Origin: Lamellibrachia satsuma
Taxonomy: Eukaryota; Annelida; Polychaeta; Sabellida; Siboglinidae
Direction of reading: 5' to 3'
Assembly: GCA_033239005.1 (NCBI GenBank)
Contig: BSQZ01000011.1
Location: forward strand, 4,131,001 to 4,195,000
Length of the DNA stretch: 64,000 bases
Under the pieces are notes generated by a model. That model saw nothing but the letters and a program-made list of their open reading frames with translations. It did not search any database and had not been told where the DNA came from. Made by a program: the position numbers and the translations under genes. The stretch's first letter is position 1. Each line of letters begins with the position of its first letter. Shown here piece after piece: positions 34,150 through 47,400 of the stretch.

Positions 34150-34530
34150 AGTGTGCAAGACTGATAAAAACAGGTGTTTCGCAATCATGAGCACGCTGGT
34201 ACGGTCACTGACCAACTGTACTGATAGCCACATTAACGCTGTCCGTGTAACACTACAGATTTTTTTTTATAAACTACAATACCCGCTCATAGTGTGTACA
34301 CCATGCACTGACTAGGTCTAGTTAAAAGAGGGGTAATCATAAACTTACCCTAGTTAAAGATAGCCATCTTGGATGCATGTGTCACGCAGATACTCTAACT
34401 TCACAATCTTGAGAACCTCAAACGAATCGAATCAAATGTACATCCGCATACTCATCCCATGTGCCCCACTAGCATAAATAGTTGAATAATGTCCATGTAC
34501 ATAATGCATGCACATGAATTATATATGTAT
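34150..34530. repeat. dispersed repeat R5, copy 1
   Basis: About 380 bases similar to 50140-50540, sharing 'caggtgtttcgcaatcatg' and 'aaaagaggggtaat' blocks and ending just before a microsatellite and a LINE tail in both places. Class unknown. Confidence 0.75.
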
Positions 34531-34635
34531 GTATGAATGTATACCTGTATGTATGTATGTATGTATGTATGTATGTATGTATGTATGTATGTATGTATGT
34601 ATGTATGTATGTATGTATGTATGTATGTAGGTATG

Positions 34636-34719
<84 letters not shown>

Positions 34720-34735
34720 GGCGGGCGTGCGTGCG
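34530..34735. repeat. (GTAT)n-(TG)n-(TGCG)n compound microsatellite
   Basis: Three motifs in succession: GTAT (34543-34636), TG (34637-34684) and GCGT (34685-34733), the same succession of types seen at other loci in the window. Confidence 0.95.
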
Positions 34736-34744
34736 TCACTGTGT

Positions 34745-35000
34745 GTATTGATTGATTGGTTGGTTGGTTGGTTGATTGGGTGACTGACTGATTGATTGGC
34801 TGATGGGTTGATTGATTGATTTGATTGACTACTGTTCCTGCGACAGAAATAGTCTGGGGACATCGTACGGTCGCAATCAGTTCCCTGATAGTCTGCGCCA
34901 TCTCGTACGGTCAGTCTCCATTTCTCTGAGCCTCACAAGGTCTCTGTCCGACCGCAGCCTGACGCCTGTCTCATTAAGTTCGGAGCGCCGCACGTCCAGT
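34745..35000 (-). mobile_element. LINE C-terminal/3' end fragment with TGAT-type tail
   Basis: Minus-strand reading RSDRDLVRLREMETDRTRWRR matches 32285-32440, and the 3' side is a (TTGA/TTGG)n stretch at 34745-34825. A 5'-truncated LINE of the same family. Confidence 0.65.
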
Positions 35001-35144
35001 AGGTCACTCTATCGGTTTGATCAAACAACTGCAATCCGCCAGTTGTGCTTGAAAAGAATCCCTGTAGCTAGGTCTGACGTCGTAACCACTCCTTAACAGT
35101 GTGCTGATAACGTTTATCTGGTGATGGCTTGATTAATGCCAATT

Positions 35145-35425
35145 GTATCGTGGCAGTTAGCCGTGATCGTTGAACCATGATTATCGCATAGCTAACTATG
35201 GTTCACATGGTTGTTGAGTTTGGTGTAATCGGAACGTTATGTCCTATTGCCAGGACTGTACAGCAACTATTGGCCCACGAAGCAGGTATGTGTACATGTT
35301 TAACTCATGCAGCAGTAGTGTAAGTATGAATCACAATTAAACCTTAACAATTAATGGGGCGTGCATAATGCGGAAAAAAAACTGGTTTACCACGTTCCTT
35401 TGCATAACCATAACGTCCGCCTCCA
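35145..35425. repeat. dispersed repeat R3, partial copy
   Basis: Matches parts of 41130-41345 and 52540-52750 ('ggcagttagccgtga', 'gcataaccataac'). The 26-bp minisatellite starts exactly inside this repeat, after 'ccgcct'. Confidence 0.7.
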
Positions 35426-38400
35426 TACAGTGTGGGGTCAAGACGTATACATACAGTGTGGGGTCAAGACGTATCCATACTGTGTGGTGTCAAGACGTAT
35501 CCATACAGTGTGGGGTCAAGACGCCTCCATACAGTGTGGGGTCAAGACGTATCCATACAGTGTGTGAGCAAGACGCCTCCATACAGCGTGGGGTCAAGAC
35601 GCCTCCATACAGTGTGGGGTCAAGACGCCTCTATACAGTGTGGGGTCAAGACGCCTCCATACAGTGTGGGGTCAAGACGTATCCATACAGTGTGGGGTCA
35701 AGATGTATCCATACAGTGTGGTGTCAAGACGCCTCCATACAGTGTGGGGTCAAGACGCCTCCATACAATGTGTGGTCAAGACGCCTCCATAATGTGGGGG
35801 TCAAGACGCCTCCATACAGTGTGGGGTCAAGACGTATCCATACAGTGTGTGAGCAAGACGCCTCCACACAGCGTGGGTTCAAGACGCCTCCACACAGTGT
35901 GGGGTCAAGACGCCTCCACACAGCGTGGTGTCAAGACGCCTCCACACAGTGCGGGGTCAAGACGCCTCCATACAGTGTGGGGTCAAAACGCCTCCATACA
36001 GTGTGTGGTCAAGACGCCTCCATACAGTGTGGGGGCAAGGCGCCACCATACAGTGTGGGGCAAGACGCCTCCATATAGTGTGTGGTCAAGACGCCTTCAT
36101 ACAGTGTGTGGTCAAGACGCCGCCATACAGTGTGGGGTCAAGACGCCTCCAAACAGTGTGTTGTCAAGACGTATCCATACAGTGTGGGGTCAAGACGCCT
36201 CCATACAGTGTGGTGTCAAGACGCCTCCATACAGTGTGGGGGCAAGACGCCTCCATACAGTGTGGGGTCAAGAGGCCTCCATACAATGTGGGGTCAAAAC
36301 GCCTCTATACAGTGTGTGGTCAAGACGCCTCCATACAGTGTGGGGGCAAGGCGCCTCCATACAGTGTGGGGTCAAGACGCCTCCATACAGTGTGGGGTCA
36401 AAACGCCTCTATACAGTGTGTGGTCAAGACGCCTCCATATAGTGTGTGGTTAAGACGCCTCCATACAGTGTGTGGTCAAGACGCCTCCATACAGTGTGGG
36501 GTCAAGACGCCTCCAAACAGTGTGGGGTCAAGACGTATCCATACAGTGTGGGGTCAAGACGCCTCCACACAGTGTGGTGTCAAGACGCCTCCATATAGTG
36601 TGGGGTCAAGACGCCTCCATACAGTGTGGGGTCAAAACGCCTCCATACAGTGTGGGGTCAAGACGCCTCCATACAGTGTGGGTTTAAGACGCCTCCATAC
36701 AGCGTGGTGTCAAGACGACTCCATACAGTGGGGGTCAAAACGCCTCCATACAGTGTGGGGTCAAAACGACTCCATACAGTGGGGGTAAGACGCCTCCATA
36801 CAGTGGGGGTCAAGACGCCTCCATACAGTGTGGGGTCAAAATGCCTCCATACAGTGGGGGGCAAGACGCCTCCATACAGTGTGGTGTCAAGACGCCTCCA
36901 TAAAGTGTGGGGTCAAGACGCCTCCATACATTGTGGGGTCAAGACGCCTCCATACAGTGTGGGGTCAAGACGCCTCCATACAGTGTGGGGTCAAGACGCC
37001 TCCATACAGTGTGGTGTCAAGACGCCTCCATACAGTGAGGGTCAAAACGCCTCCATACAGTGTGGGGTCAAAACGCCTCCATACAGTGGGGGGCAAGACG
37101 CCTCCATACAGCGTGGTGTCAAGACGCCTCCATACAGTGGGGGTCAAAACGCCTCCATACATTGTGGGGTCAAAACGCCTCCATACAGTGGGGGGCAAGA
37201 CGCCTCCATACAGTGGGGGTCAAGACGCCTCCATACAGTGTGGGGTCAAAAAGCCTCCATACAGTGGGGGGCAAGACGCCTCCATACAGTGGGGGTCAAG
37301 ACGTCTCCATACAGTGTGGGGTCAAGACGCCTCCATACAGTGTGGGGGCAAGACTCCTCCATACAGTGTGGGGTCAAGACGCCTCCATACAGTGTGGGGT
37401 CAAGACGCCTCCATACAGTGTGGGGTCAAAACGCCTCCATACAGTGTGTGGTCAAGACGCCTCCATACAGTGTGGGGGCAAGGCGCCACCATACAGTGTG
37501 GGGCAAGACGCCTCCATATAGTGTGTGGTCAAGACGCCTCCATACAGTGTGTGGTCAAGACGCCTCCATACAGTGTGGGGTCAAGACGCCTCCAAACAGT
37601 GTGGAGTCAAGACGTATCCATACAGTGTGGGGTCAAGACGCCTCCATACAGTGTGGTGTCAAGATGCCTCCATACAGTGTGGGGGCAAGACGCCTCCATA
37701 CAGTGTGGGGTCAAAACGCCTCCATACAGTGTGTGGTCAAGACGCCTCCATATAGTGTGGGGTCAAGACGCCTCCATACAGTGTGGGGTCAAAACGCCTC
37801 CATACAGTGTGGGGTCAAGACGCCTCCATACAGTGTGGGTTTAAGACGCCTCCATACAGCGTGGTGTCAAGACGACTCCATACAGTGGGGTCAAAACGCC
37901 TCCATACAGTGTGGGGTCAAAACGCCTCCATACAGTGGGGGTAAGACGCCTCCATACAGTGGGGGTCAAGACGCCTCCATACAGTGTGGGGTCAAAATGC
38001 CTCCATACAGTGGGGGCAAGACGCCTCCATACAGTGTGGTGTCAAGACGCCTCCATAAAGTGTGGGGTCAAGACGCCTCCATACATTGTGGGGTCAAGAC
38101 GCCTCCATACAGTGTGGGGTCAAGACGCCTCCATACAGTGTGGGGTCAAGACGCCTCCATACAGTGTGGTGTCAAGACGCCTCCATACAGTGAGGGTCAA
38201 AACGCCTCCATACAGTGTGGGGTCAAAACGCCTCCATACAGTGGGGGGCAAGACGCCTCCATACAGCGTGGTGTCAAGACGCCTCCATACAGTGGGGGTC
38301 AAAACGCCTCCATACATTGTGGGGTCAAAACGCCTCCATACAGTGGGGGGCAAGACGCCTCCATTCAGTGGGGGTCAAGACGCCTCCATACAGTGTGGGG

Positions 38401-39965
38401 TCAAAAAGCCTCCATACAGTGGGGGGCAAGACGCCTCCATACAGTGGGGGTCAAGACGTCTCCATACAGTGTGGGGTCAAGACGCCTCCATACAGTGTGG
38501 GGGCAAGACTCCTCCATACAGTGTGGGGTCAAGACGCCTCCATACAGTGTGGGGTCAAGACGCCTCCATACAGTGTGGGGTCAAAACGCCTCCATACAGT
38601 GTGTGGTCAAGACGCCTCCATACAGTGTGTGGGGGCAAGGCGCCACCATACAGTGTGGGGCAAGACGCCTCCATATAGTGTGTGGTCAAGACGCCTCCAT
38701 ACAGTGTGTGGTCAAGACGCCTCCATACAGTGTGGGGTCAAGACGCCTCCAAACAGTGTGGAGTCAAGACGTATCCATACAGTGTGGGGTCAAGACGCCT
38801 CCATACAGTGTGGTGTCAAGATGCCTCCATACAGTGTGGGGGCAAGACGCCTCCATACAGTGTGGGGTCAAAACGCCTCCATACAGTGTGTGGTCAAGAC
38901 GCCTCCATACAGTGTGGGGGCAAGGCGCCACCATACAGTGTGGGGCAAGACGCCTCAATATAGTGTGGGGTCAAGACGCCTCCATACAATGTGGGGTCAA
39001 AACGCCTCCATACAGTGTGGGGTCAAGACGCCTCCAAACAGTGTGGGGTCAAGACGTATCCATACACTGTGGGGTCAAGACGCCTCCACACAGCGTGGTG
39101 TCAAGACGCCTCCTTACAGTGTGGGGTCAAGACGCCTCCATACAATGTGGGTCAAAACGCCTCTATACAGTGTGTGGTCAAGACGCCTCCATACAGTGTG
39201 GGGGCAAGGCGCCTCCATACAGTGTGGGTTCAAGACGCCTCCATACAGTGTGGGATCAAAACGCCTCCATACAGTGTGGGGTCAAGACGCCTCCAAACAG
39301 TGTGGGGTCAAGACGTATCCATACAGTGTGGGGTCAAGACGCCTCCACACAGTGTGGTGTCAAGACGCCTCCATACAGTGTGGGGTCAAGACGCCTCCAT
39401 ACAGTGTGGGGTCAAAACGCCTCCATATAGTGTGGGGTCAAGACGCCTCCATACAGTGTGGGTTTAAGACGCCTCCATACAGCACGGTGTCAAGACGACT
39501 CCATACAGTGGGGGTCAAAACGACTCCATACAGTGTGGGGTCAAAACGCCTCCATACAGTGGGGGGCAAGACGCCTCCATAGAGTGGGGGTCAAGACGCC
39601 TCCATACAGTGTGGTGTCAAAATGCCTCCATACAGTGGGGGGCAAGACGCCTCCATACAGTGTGGTGTCAAGACGCCTCCATACAGTGTGGGGTCAAGAC
39701 GCCTCCATACATTGTGGGGTCAAGACGCCTCCATACAGTGTGGGGTCAAAACGCCTCCATACCGTGGGGGGCAAGACGCCTCCATACAGCGTGGTGTCAA
39801 AACGCCTCCATACAGTGTGTGGTCAAGACGCCTCCATACAGTGTGGGGGCAAGACGCCTCCGTACAGTGTGGGGGCAAGACGCCCCCATACAGTGTGGGG
39901 GCGAGACGCCTCCATACAGAGTGGGGGCAAGACGCCTCCGTACAGTGTGGGGGCAAGACGCCCGA
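35425..39965. repeat. 26-bp minisatellite array, about 4.5 kb
   Basis: About 175 tandem copies of a 26-base unit with core GGGGTCAAGACGCCTCC and spacer ATACAGTGT. Variants include GTATCC for GCCTCC, GGGGGCAAG for GGGGTCAAG, and units shortened by two bases. The unit lacks stop codons in all three plus-strand frames and 26 is not divisible by three, so reading cycles every 26 codons and long open frames (up to 934 codons) arise automatically. They are not genes. The right-hand end carries units closer to GGGGGCAAGACGCCCCC. Confidence 0.97.
36591..38912. repeat. higher-order duplication of about 1.16 kb within the minisatellite
   Basis: The ordered series of variant units from about 36591 to 37757 is repeated from about 37748 to 38912 at an offset of 1155-1157 bases, with very few differences (one base near 38364, a two-base insertion near 38630). 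A truncated third copy begins near 39425 with the same marker order (GGTTTAAG unit, then the GACGACTCC unit). Confidence 0.88.
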
Positions 39966-40809
39966 TAGGGATTTGATCAATTTATAGTCGTGATTACGAA
40001 GTGAACAATGTGTTTACTTTGATAAAAACTACGCGTTTTCATATGTACAATCTATTATTTCGTACAGATGGTATGTGATAATTTGGAGTACACCCTAGAC
40101 GTCCCCGGGGACTTCTTGCCCAAAAGGAATCGCAAGCCAACGTCGATATATCAAAATACTACCCACTTAAGGGGGCTCCTTGCATCACCCAGTGTGTATC
40201 TGGATGGTACGAGCAATACCCTATGCCATGCATGTCATAAACTCTTAGCATTTGCAACATTACACACTACAAATAAGGGCACACCAGGCTAGATGATCAC
40301 AGTAGGTACAATAAAATATGTCGGAGTGGAATTTATTTGAGACGGAGGAAGTTAGCAGATAAATGTGCAGTTGTGAGTCAGCAACGTATGGTGATTTTGC
40401 ATTTGATTACCGAACTATGATAACGCCCACCTTTAGCCGCTAAACTTGTCTCACATTTATATTAACTACATGTACGCTCATTCCCTGACCCTTTGTATTT
40501 CTAAACATCTGAATGCAAATGCTCCGGGTGCACAGATAACATTATGTTTCACGAAATGGCCCAATTGTAGTTGCACGTTGGAGGTAGCGCTTAAATACAA
40601 AACTGGCGTCGATCTAGAGGGCGATCTGAACTGGCCATGTAGCTCAGTGGCTTTGCCCCGCGATTATGACTGGAGGGACATTCTCAGAATTTCGATTATT
40701 ATACGAAAGAATATATATGCGGTATATTTCCAGATAATGATACATACATAATGTATGTTTGACTGCATTTGTGTTTGGTTTGCGTGTGACAGTGTGTATG
40801 TCCGTGTGC

Positions 40810-41065
<256 letters not shown>

Positions 41066-41736
41066 TACTTGTACAAGTGTGACTATGTCGGTTCACCTTG
41101 TGTATTGTTAATGCGAATTATCTCGAGGCAGTTAGCCGTGACCGCTGAACCATGATCGCTTAGCTACATGTCTAATCCTGGTTCACTTGGCTGTCGTACT
41201 TGCTATAATTGGAACGAAGCAGGTGTGTATAGATGTTTAACTTCCTTGCACCAATAGTGAAACTAAGAAGCACAACTAAGCGTATATATTGTGGAAAACC
41301 TGGTTTGCCACGCTCCGTTGCATAACCATAACCACCGCCTATATCGAGCACGGTTTAAGATTAGTGAAGAAAAACACAGTAGGCAGTACGTTGTATCGTT
41401 CAGTCAAGAATGTATCAAAGATCCGACTGAAAAGGCAAGTACGTTTGATAAGATAATTATAGTGTACCTCCATTGTAGAAATACTGTTGTTGATTCATGT
41501 CGATGTGATTATTTATTATCGACTCATGTTGGTGTTATTCACATGTTAAAGTTGCACCAGTGGAACATATGAACGAACATAAACCATTCTGTGATCAGAT
41601 TAATGGGTGGGATTCTGTTATTAATGTACGCTTCATACTGCCCCGAACGCTGTGTAATATTAACCGATTAGCTCAGGCCAATGTGAGATATAAAATACTT
41701 TTCAAAGCAGTATAGTATGGTGGGGAAAAGAGTCCT

Positions 41737-41784
41737 AGTGGGGTAAGACGCCGTGGGGTAAGACGTCGTGGGGTAAGACGCCCC
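41737..41784. repeat. three GGGGTAAGACGCC motifs
   Basis: Three head-to-tail copies of a 15-16 base unit related to the core of the 35.4-40 kb minisatellite and to GGGGCAAGACGCCCC at 51383-51397. Confidence 0.85.
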
Positions 41785-41861
41785 ATCGCCTCTTGTGGAT
41801 GAATGCAACGATTCTACCTAGTGCCTGTTCTGCTTAAAAAAACATGCATATGAAAAAGACC

Positions 41862-42125
41862 AGGGGCGGATCCAGGATTTAGAAAAAGGGGGGTCCAAGG
41901 TAAAGTATGAAGCGCCGGAGGAACGAAACAAGGCGGGAAGCGCCTCGGGAGTGGGTGGGTGTGTGAGGGGGAATCCCCTTCCCATCCATTTGACTTTTGT
42001 TTAGACAAAACACTTGAAATTGTGTAAATTGGGACACCCATAATCTGCTTTTAAGCGAGTTAGGGCCTAATGTAATCAATCCAAAATTCAGACTTGCGAC
42101 ATCGTACGAATTTTCCGTATACAAT
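41862..42125. mobile_element. possible MITE/DNA-transposon end
   Basis: Begins with CAGGGGCGGATCCAGGATTT and a following G-run, a terminus I recognise as common to short hAT-like repeats in invertebrates. The matching opposite end was not located, so the extent is uncertain. Confidence 0.35.
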
Positions 42126-42129
42126 AAGG

Positions 42130-43550
42130 ATTTTCGGGAGGAATACGGCCTTTGGCTCTCTCTCTCCTTCTTTCACCCTCCCCCGATCTTCTCATGTCCC
42201 TCCTCACGCAGTTCTACCATCTCAGCTGTGGGCTTCTCCTTTTTCTGCGTCCTTGATATTTGTCCACCTCTGCTCTCTTTGCTAGTTTGCTTGCATCCAT
42301 TCTAACCGACGAACCCAGTTATTCTCACACTCTTGCAGCTTCTGTTGTTGTTGTTCTGTCAACGCCACTGTCTCCAGACCACACAGGCATGCTGGTGTAA
42401 CACACGTTCTCAGGACTTTCCCTTTCAGCTTTTGTTTTTATTTTCTGTCCAACATGACTCCCTCTACCTTTCTCCAAGCATTCGCTCCCGCTTGTGTCTG
42501 ACGTCACACTTCTGCCGCTGAATGCTCATTCTCATTCCTCCAAATTACACAAAGCCATCCACTTGCTTGATCTCCTTACCATCCAACCTGATGTTCAGCT
42601 CCTCTGGTGTCCAATCCACATCACTTCTGTCGTCTCTACGCTCATTCTCAGTCTGTGCTTCTCGAACACCCCCTTCCATTCCTCCAACACTTCCTGTAGG
42701 TCTTGTTTGCTTTCTGCTATTATGGCCAGATCGTCTGCATACATCATCTTCCTGAGAATATCCTTCGTGCTGATCTTCCTGCTGATTATTTCCATCACCA
42801 AGATAAACAGTAAAGGGCTATGGGCACTGCCTTGCCTCAAACCGATGTTAACTGGAAACTCTTCGGACAACCCAGATCCTATCACAACTCTTCCTTTTGT
42901 TCTCTCATACATTGTTTCCATCATCATGGCTTCTGCTTCTGGCACTCCCATCCATCTCAATGTTGCCATCACCATCTCTCTAGGGACTGTGTCAAAGGCC
43001 TTCTCCAGGTCCACAAATCCCCCTGCCATTCTCCCTTGCATCTCCAACCTCTTCTCTACCATTTGCCTTAAATGCAAACATTCCACCAGTCGTCCCTCTG
43101 TCTTTTCTGAATCCCTGTTGTTCTTCACCCAATTCTTGCTCTACTCTCTTTTGGATCCTCGCATCCAGGATCCTCTCTAGCAGCTTCATGATGTGACTTA
43201 GAAGTGTGATGCCTCGGTATGTCCCTGGGTGTTGCACATCTCCCTTCTTCTTCCATATTGGGACTATTAGCCCTGTCCGCCACTCCTCTGGTACTTTACC
43301 TTGTCTCATAAATGTATGCAGCAGCCTCTTTGTCGAGCTGATTTCACTCTTCCCCGCTGCCATTACCATCGCCACACGCATCTCATAAATACCTGGTGCT
43401 CTTCCCTACTTCATCCCTTTCATCCCGGTTTGTATCTCTGTATCCGTAATATCAGTTAACTCCACTTTCCCCTCTACATATGATGGTAATTCCAGATCGT
43501 TGTTATTTCTTTCCTGGTTCAGTAGCTCTTTGAAGTAGCTTTCCCAGACC
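42130..43550 (-). pseudogene. RTE-like LINE, 5'-truncated reverse transcriptase (broken)
   Basis: Minus-strand frames give, in order, ESYFKELLNQE, VPEEWRTGLIVPIWKKKGDV, FVDLEKAFDTVPR (motif A), GLRQGSAHSPLLF (motif B), YADDLAII (motif C) and a C-terminal MPVWSGDSG stretch. The usual KGDVQxxGxYRGITLLSH block points to an RTE-type or related clade. Frameshifts near 43070 and 42590 and a stop near 43410 inactivate it. The endonuclease is missing. Confidence 0.8.
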
Positions 43551-44770
43551 AAAAATCGTGACAAAGTAGTCGTATGTATTTTCTTGTATTCGTCACATAA
43601 GTATAACTGAAATGTCCAAACGAAAGGACAATATTAAACGTATGCCATTTGCCATTTATTGCAGTATTGACTAAAACAACTATAGCAATGCAAATGTTTA
43701 ATAAAAAAAACAGTACCTTTGCATACAAAGAGACTAACGCATCTTTGACTAAAAACGTGCTACACCCATTCTCTATATAACTCAGCACATCCTTTGCCAA
43801 GGAAACTGTGTTTAATAGTTTCTCATCCAGCTCCTTCTGATATAGGTTCTAATTATATAATAAAAGTAGTTAGATTTCATATTACAGAAAGTCGTGGCAT
43901 TAAGTTTGAACTGAGACAAGGTGTAATTGAAACGTTTAGACATATATGAACCAATACCCCAAAAAGCTAGATCGCCCTCTCAAGAGAATCTATCCAAACC
44001 GTTGTTGCATTATAAAATAATCTGTATAAGGCACACCATTCGATTCTTGATCTGAATTTGAATCGGGATACATTCTGCTAAAAGTAGTAGTACAGTGTAA
44101 CAACAGTCAATACAAACTGGTAGATTAAAACGTTTCCTGATAGCTTTGAGCCTTGTAAATTAAAACATATAACAGAAATACGTACACCGTAGAAAGAAGA
44201 ACAGTATGACATAACTAATTGACGTTGTGTACTTATGTTACAAAAGCCAAAAATATAAATATAGTGATTAGCACAACCACCTTTCATGCCATAGTTCTGA
44301 ATGAATTCAAGACGCAAACCGGACACGGTAGATTTGGTTTATAACCCTGGCTCTCAACACTGTGGACTGTGTATCCCTCGTAACTCGGAGATGACGTTAA
44401 TGTCGGTCCCGTCTCAATTTGAGACATTAAAGAACCACTGAGGTCAGCTTGGCGAAACAGTTCTGAAAAGGCTAACTATTTGAATAAGACCTCAAAAGAC
44501 CATAACCACAATATGATTATGCAGACAATAGTATTTGCCGGGTGCTGGATACAACTAGATACTAGAAACTCTGTTTACATCATCTTTGTTTTAATAACAG
44601 TTGTTCATCAGCAGATCTGTTAATCATTATACATCAAGCTCGAGTACTCGTTGCCTTTTCCATTGTGATAATATTAGCACACCTGATTTGATTCACGTTA
44701 ATTATTGATACAGTATGTAGCTTGAGAACATTTTCCGTTTGTTCCTTTCTACGAACATTTGACAAACTGT
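43551..44770. other. intergenic, no recognised gene
   Basis: AT-rich sequence between two transposon relics. Short open frames at 43519-43800 and 44078-44326 show no domain. Confidence 0.55.
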
Positions 44771-45560
44771 TTCTAAATCAATCTCCATGCCGTGGTTCAT
44801 GTTCAAAACTGGTGAGCCCAGAAAGCCGATCTTCTCCCATCCTGTTGCCTAGGTAGGTTTTGACCCTTCGCCTGCAGGGGAATGAACGTTATGCGTCCCA
44901 ACTTCCTCGGCATGGAGGAAGAGTGCAACCGATCCTCAACGGGGTGTGGATGTTCGGGAAGATGTCTTCATATGCGTGCTCGAGACATTCGGTCAGGTTA
45001 CACGAGGTCGATGACTGTGTGGGCTCTGTGATTCTCAAATAGCGCTGCCATTCCTTCAGCTTAGCTCGCAGCGAAGTGACGTTTGGCATGTTTGATTCCA
45101 AGAACATCAATCCGTCCACAACATGTTGTACATTTCCCGTCTCTTTAATGATCCCGGGGAGTAGAGCACGAATTTCTATACCCTTCCCTTCCTGCTTTCT
45201 GGGTTAAATCGATTGTGGAATTCGGCAGACAGGTGGTCACAAAACGGGATTGTCAGATTGCGCAGATAGTGCTCCCGTGGGGATGTGCTTGGGGCATTGG
45301 CTCTATGCATCTGTCGGGACGATCCTTGCTGCTGAGATGGTTGTAGCAAGAAGTGTGACTAAACGTGTAACATTTTTATACCATACACTGTAATCCTGTT
45401 ATATCTATCTTTTGTCTCATCGTTACCATTCGTTCCCTGGTTTGGTCGATCATACTGTACGCTTGATATATGTCCGAGTCCCTCTTTTGAAGCTTGGACG
45501 TCATGGGCCTGACATTCTCCAAAACATTATTCACATGAAACCGAAAATTCAGTAGGCTAT
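44770..45560 (-). pseudogene. hAT-family transposase fragment (broken)
   Basis: Minus-strand frames read, in order, MTSKLQKRDSDIYQAYSMID, LRNLTIPFCDHLSAEFHNRF, DIFPNIHTPLRIGCTLP and RRVKTYLGNRMGEDRLSGL. The last two are the C-terminal dimerisation region of hAT transposases, and the earlier motif resembles the ZMYM/TTF-type hAT proteins. A stop after 45185 and frameshifts near 44880 show it is defective. The N-terminal zinc finger and the catalytic start are missing. Confidence 0.75.
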
Positions 45561-45605
45561 GACATTTTTGTATTAAAAATTAACAAGAAGGTTAAGGTGG
45601 GGCAA
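45545..45605. repeat. repeat R7, inverted copy of 54353-54415
   Basis: The stretch 'ctatgacatttttgtatt' through 'aaggtggggcaag' occurs in reverse complement at 54353-54415. Both copies lie near a long (TA)n tract. Confidence 0.8.
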
Positions 45606-45697
45606 GAAGCCCCCGTGCTATAAATTGTTACTTCCCCCCATCTAGACATAAGGATCGCAAAAAAGAATTTGGAGAAAGCCAGATGCATATCACCGTG

Positions 45698-45833
<136 letters not shown>

Positions 45834-45834
45834 G

Positions 45835-47400
45835 TAAATGAGATACTTTGATATGGGCCCTACATGAAATCTGCATTTGTACGTTCTACAGTAGACCCCA
45901 ATTTAGTTATGTGGTGTTCGCGACAAATAAGTAATATGGCCGTACCGATGTCAAACAAGGAAATTGTACTTTTCCATGAAATGTCATGTATATAATATAA
46001 CGTTGTTGCATTTGATCAAACGATCAGCTAGCCACGATGTTGAACAATAAGTGTACATTACTAACGTAGGCGATACCTTTTTCATTTAATTGCAAGCTTA
46101 TATTTGAGCATATTGACCTTTTTTTCACCATGATAACATGAATTCGGTTCGCATTTCTGGTGGCCAAGTATTAATAACACGAATTGTATTCAGGCAAACT
46201 ACTCAGTTGCCTGGTTGTTGATGAGAAGTTGTCTGTGTAACACGACACATGTTATCTGATTACAGGTTCGTACCCCGTAGCAAATGATTCTTATCTTCAA
46301 CGCCCTGATGGATCATTCGTGCCAAATATACGCCTACTCACTGTCGTCACCGACAAATGCACACACTGGCCGCTGTGTTGTAGTATAACTGTCACTGGTG
46401 TAACTGAGGAATATAATGCAGAGAAGCACATGCATTGAATGGGTATTGCATCATCTACGTGACGTGATGTGACGTGACACGGTATTTGGTATATAGATTC
46501 CTGTATGGACATCACGAATCGCGATACATGCAATGGCGTCATCAACTTGTCGCATTGTATCTGTACAGATGGCATGTTTTATAGCCATGCTGTGCTGTTA
46601 TCTCTTCTCGACGGTAGCCACGCAACAATCATGCAAGCTTAAAAACGACTTCAAAGACGACGACTTCCCCTGCAGAAAGTGGCTGCACTGTGAAAAGCCG
46701 AGCAGCTGGGCTTCACTGAGCGCCGAGATAAAGACGAGAAGTCAAGACGATCGGCTGTGCGCCATTGTCGTCGACTGTGCGAACAAGGTCACCATTTCAA
46801 ACTTCGACTTTCAGGCGATCGGCGGAGATTTTGATCGTGTTATTAGTGTCACTATCTCACAATGTAACACGGCACAGCTTCATCTGGCCGACGACATGAA
46901 TTTCTTCGTCGTCGAGGTGGACCTCAGTGGGAACGCATTCGACTCGCTCGACTTCATGCAGGACTGGGAAAGCACCGATTTCGAAGCACTGCATTTTCAC
47001 AACAATTCAATTAAGATCGTTCGCCCTAACGACTTTTCTACGTTCCGCCATCTGTCTAGCCTCAGACTTCAATCCAACCTGATCACCGACGTTGAATCGG
47101 GGTGTTTTGTGAATAACCACGAATTAAAGAGTGTCGATTTATCAGACAACCGTCTTGAGACTCTTAAAGACAATATGTTCAAGGATATGGAAGGGCTGAA
47201 GGTTGTGCGATTGGCCAGGAACACGATCAACAGTATGGCCGACGGTGCGTACCTTAACGTCCATCTCGACTCGCTCGATCTGTCGCACAACGACATCACG
47301 ACCGTGCCGAATTCCGCCTTCGTGGACACGTCGGTAGTGTCGTTGGATTTATCCCACTGCCAAATCTCGAACATTCCATCTGGGTTCCTATCAAGCTTGC
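45835..47400. repeat. duplicated block with receptor F 5' flank and N-terminal ectodomain
   Basis: Matches 55550-57120 through about 700 bases of 5' flank and about 870 bases of coding sequence. Similarity falls sharply after the SGFLSSL codons. The shared flank probably includes the promoter of both genes, though no TATA box can be assigned safely. Confidence 0.85.

Noticed and set aside
36626..39430. A 934-codon open frame and many overlapping long frames in the 26-bp array
   Set aside because: The unit contains no plus-strand stop in any frame, so long frames are automatic. There is no signal peptide, domain or codon bias, and all three frames give the same peptide cycle.
35425..39965. 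Possible CRISPR array
   Set aside because: The units are contiguous with no unique spacers, and the context is a eukaryotic genome.
40631..40710. tRNA-like A-box sequence TAGCTCAGTGG
   Set aside because: No B box at the right distance and no cloverleaf could be drawn; at most a fragment of a SINE-like sequence.
42494..43180. A 228-codon plus-strand frame
   Set aside because: It is antisense to the LINE reverse transcriptase, whose minus-strand motifs (YADD, motif A, motif B) are convincing.
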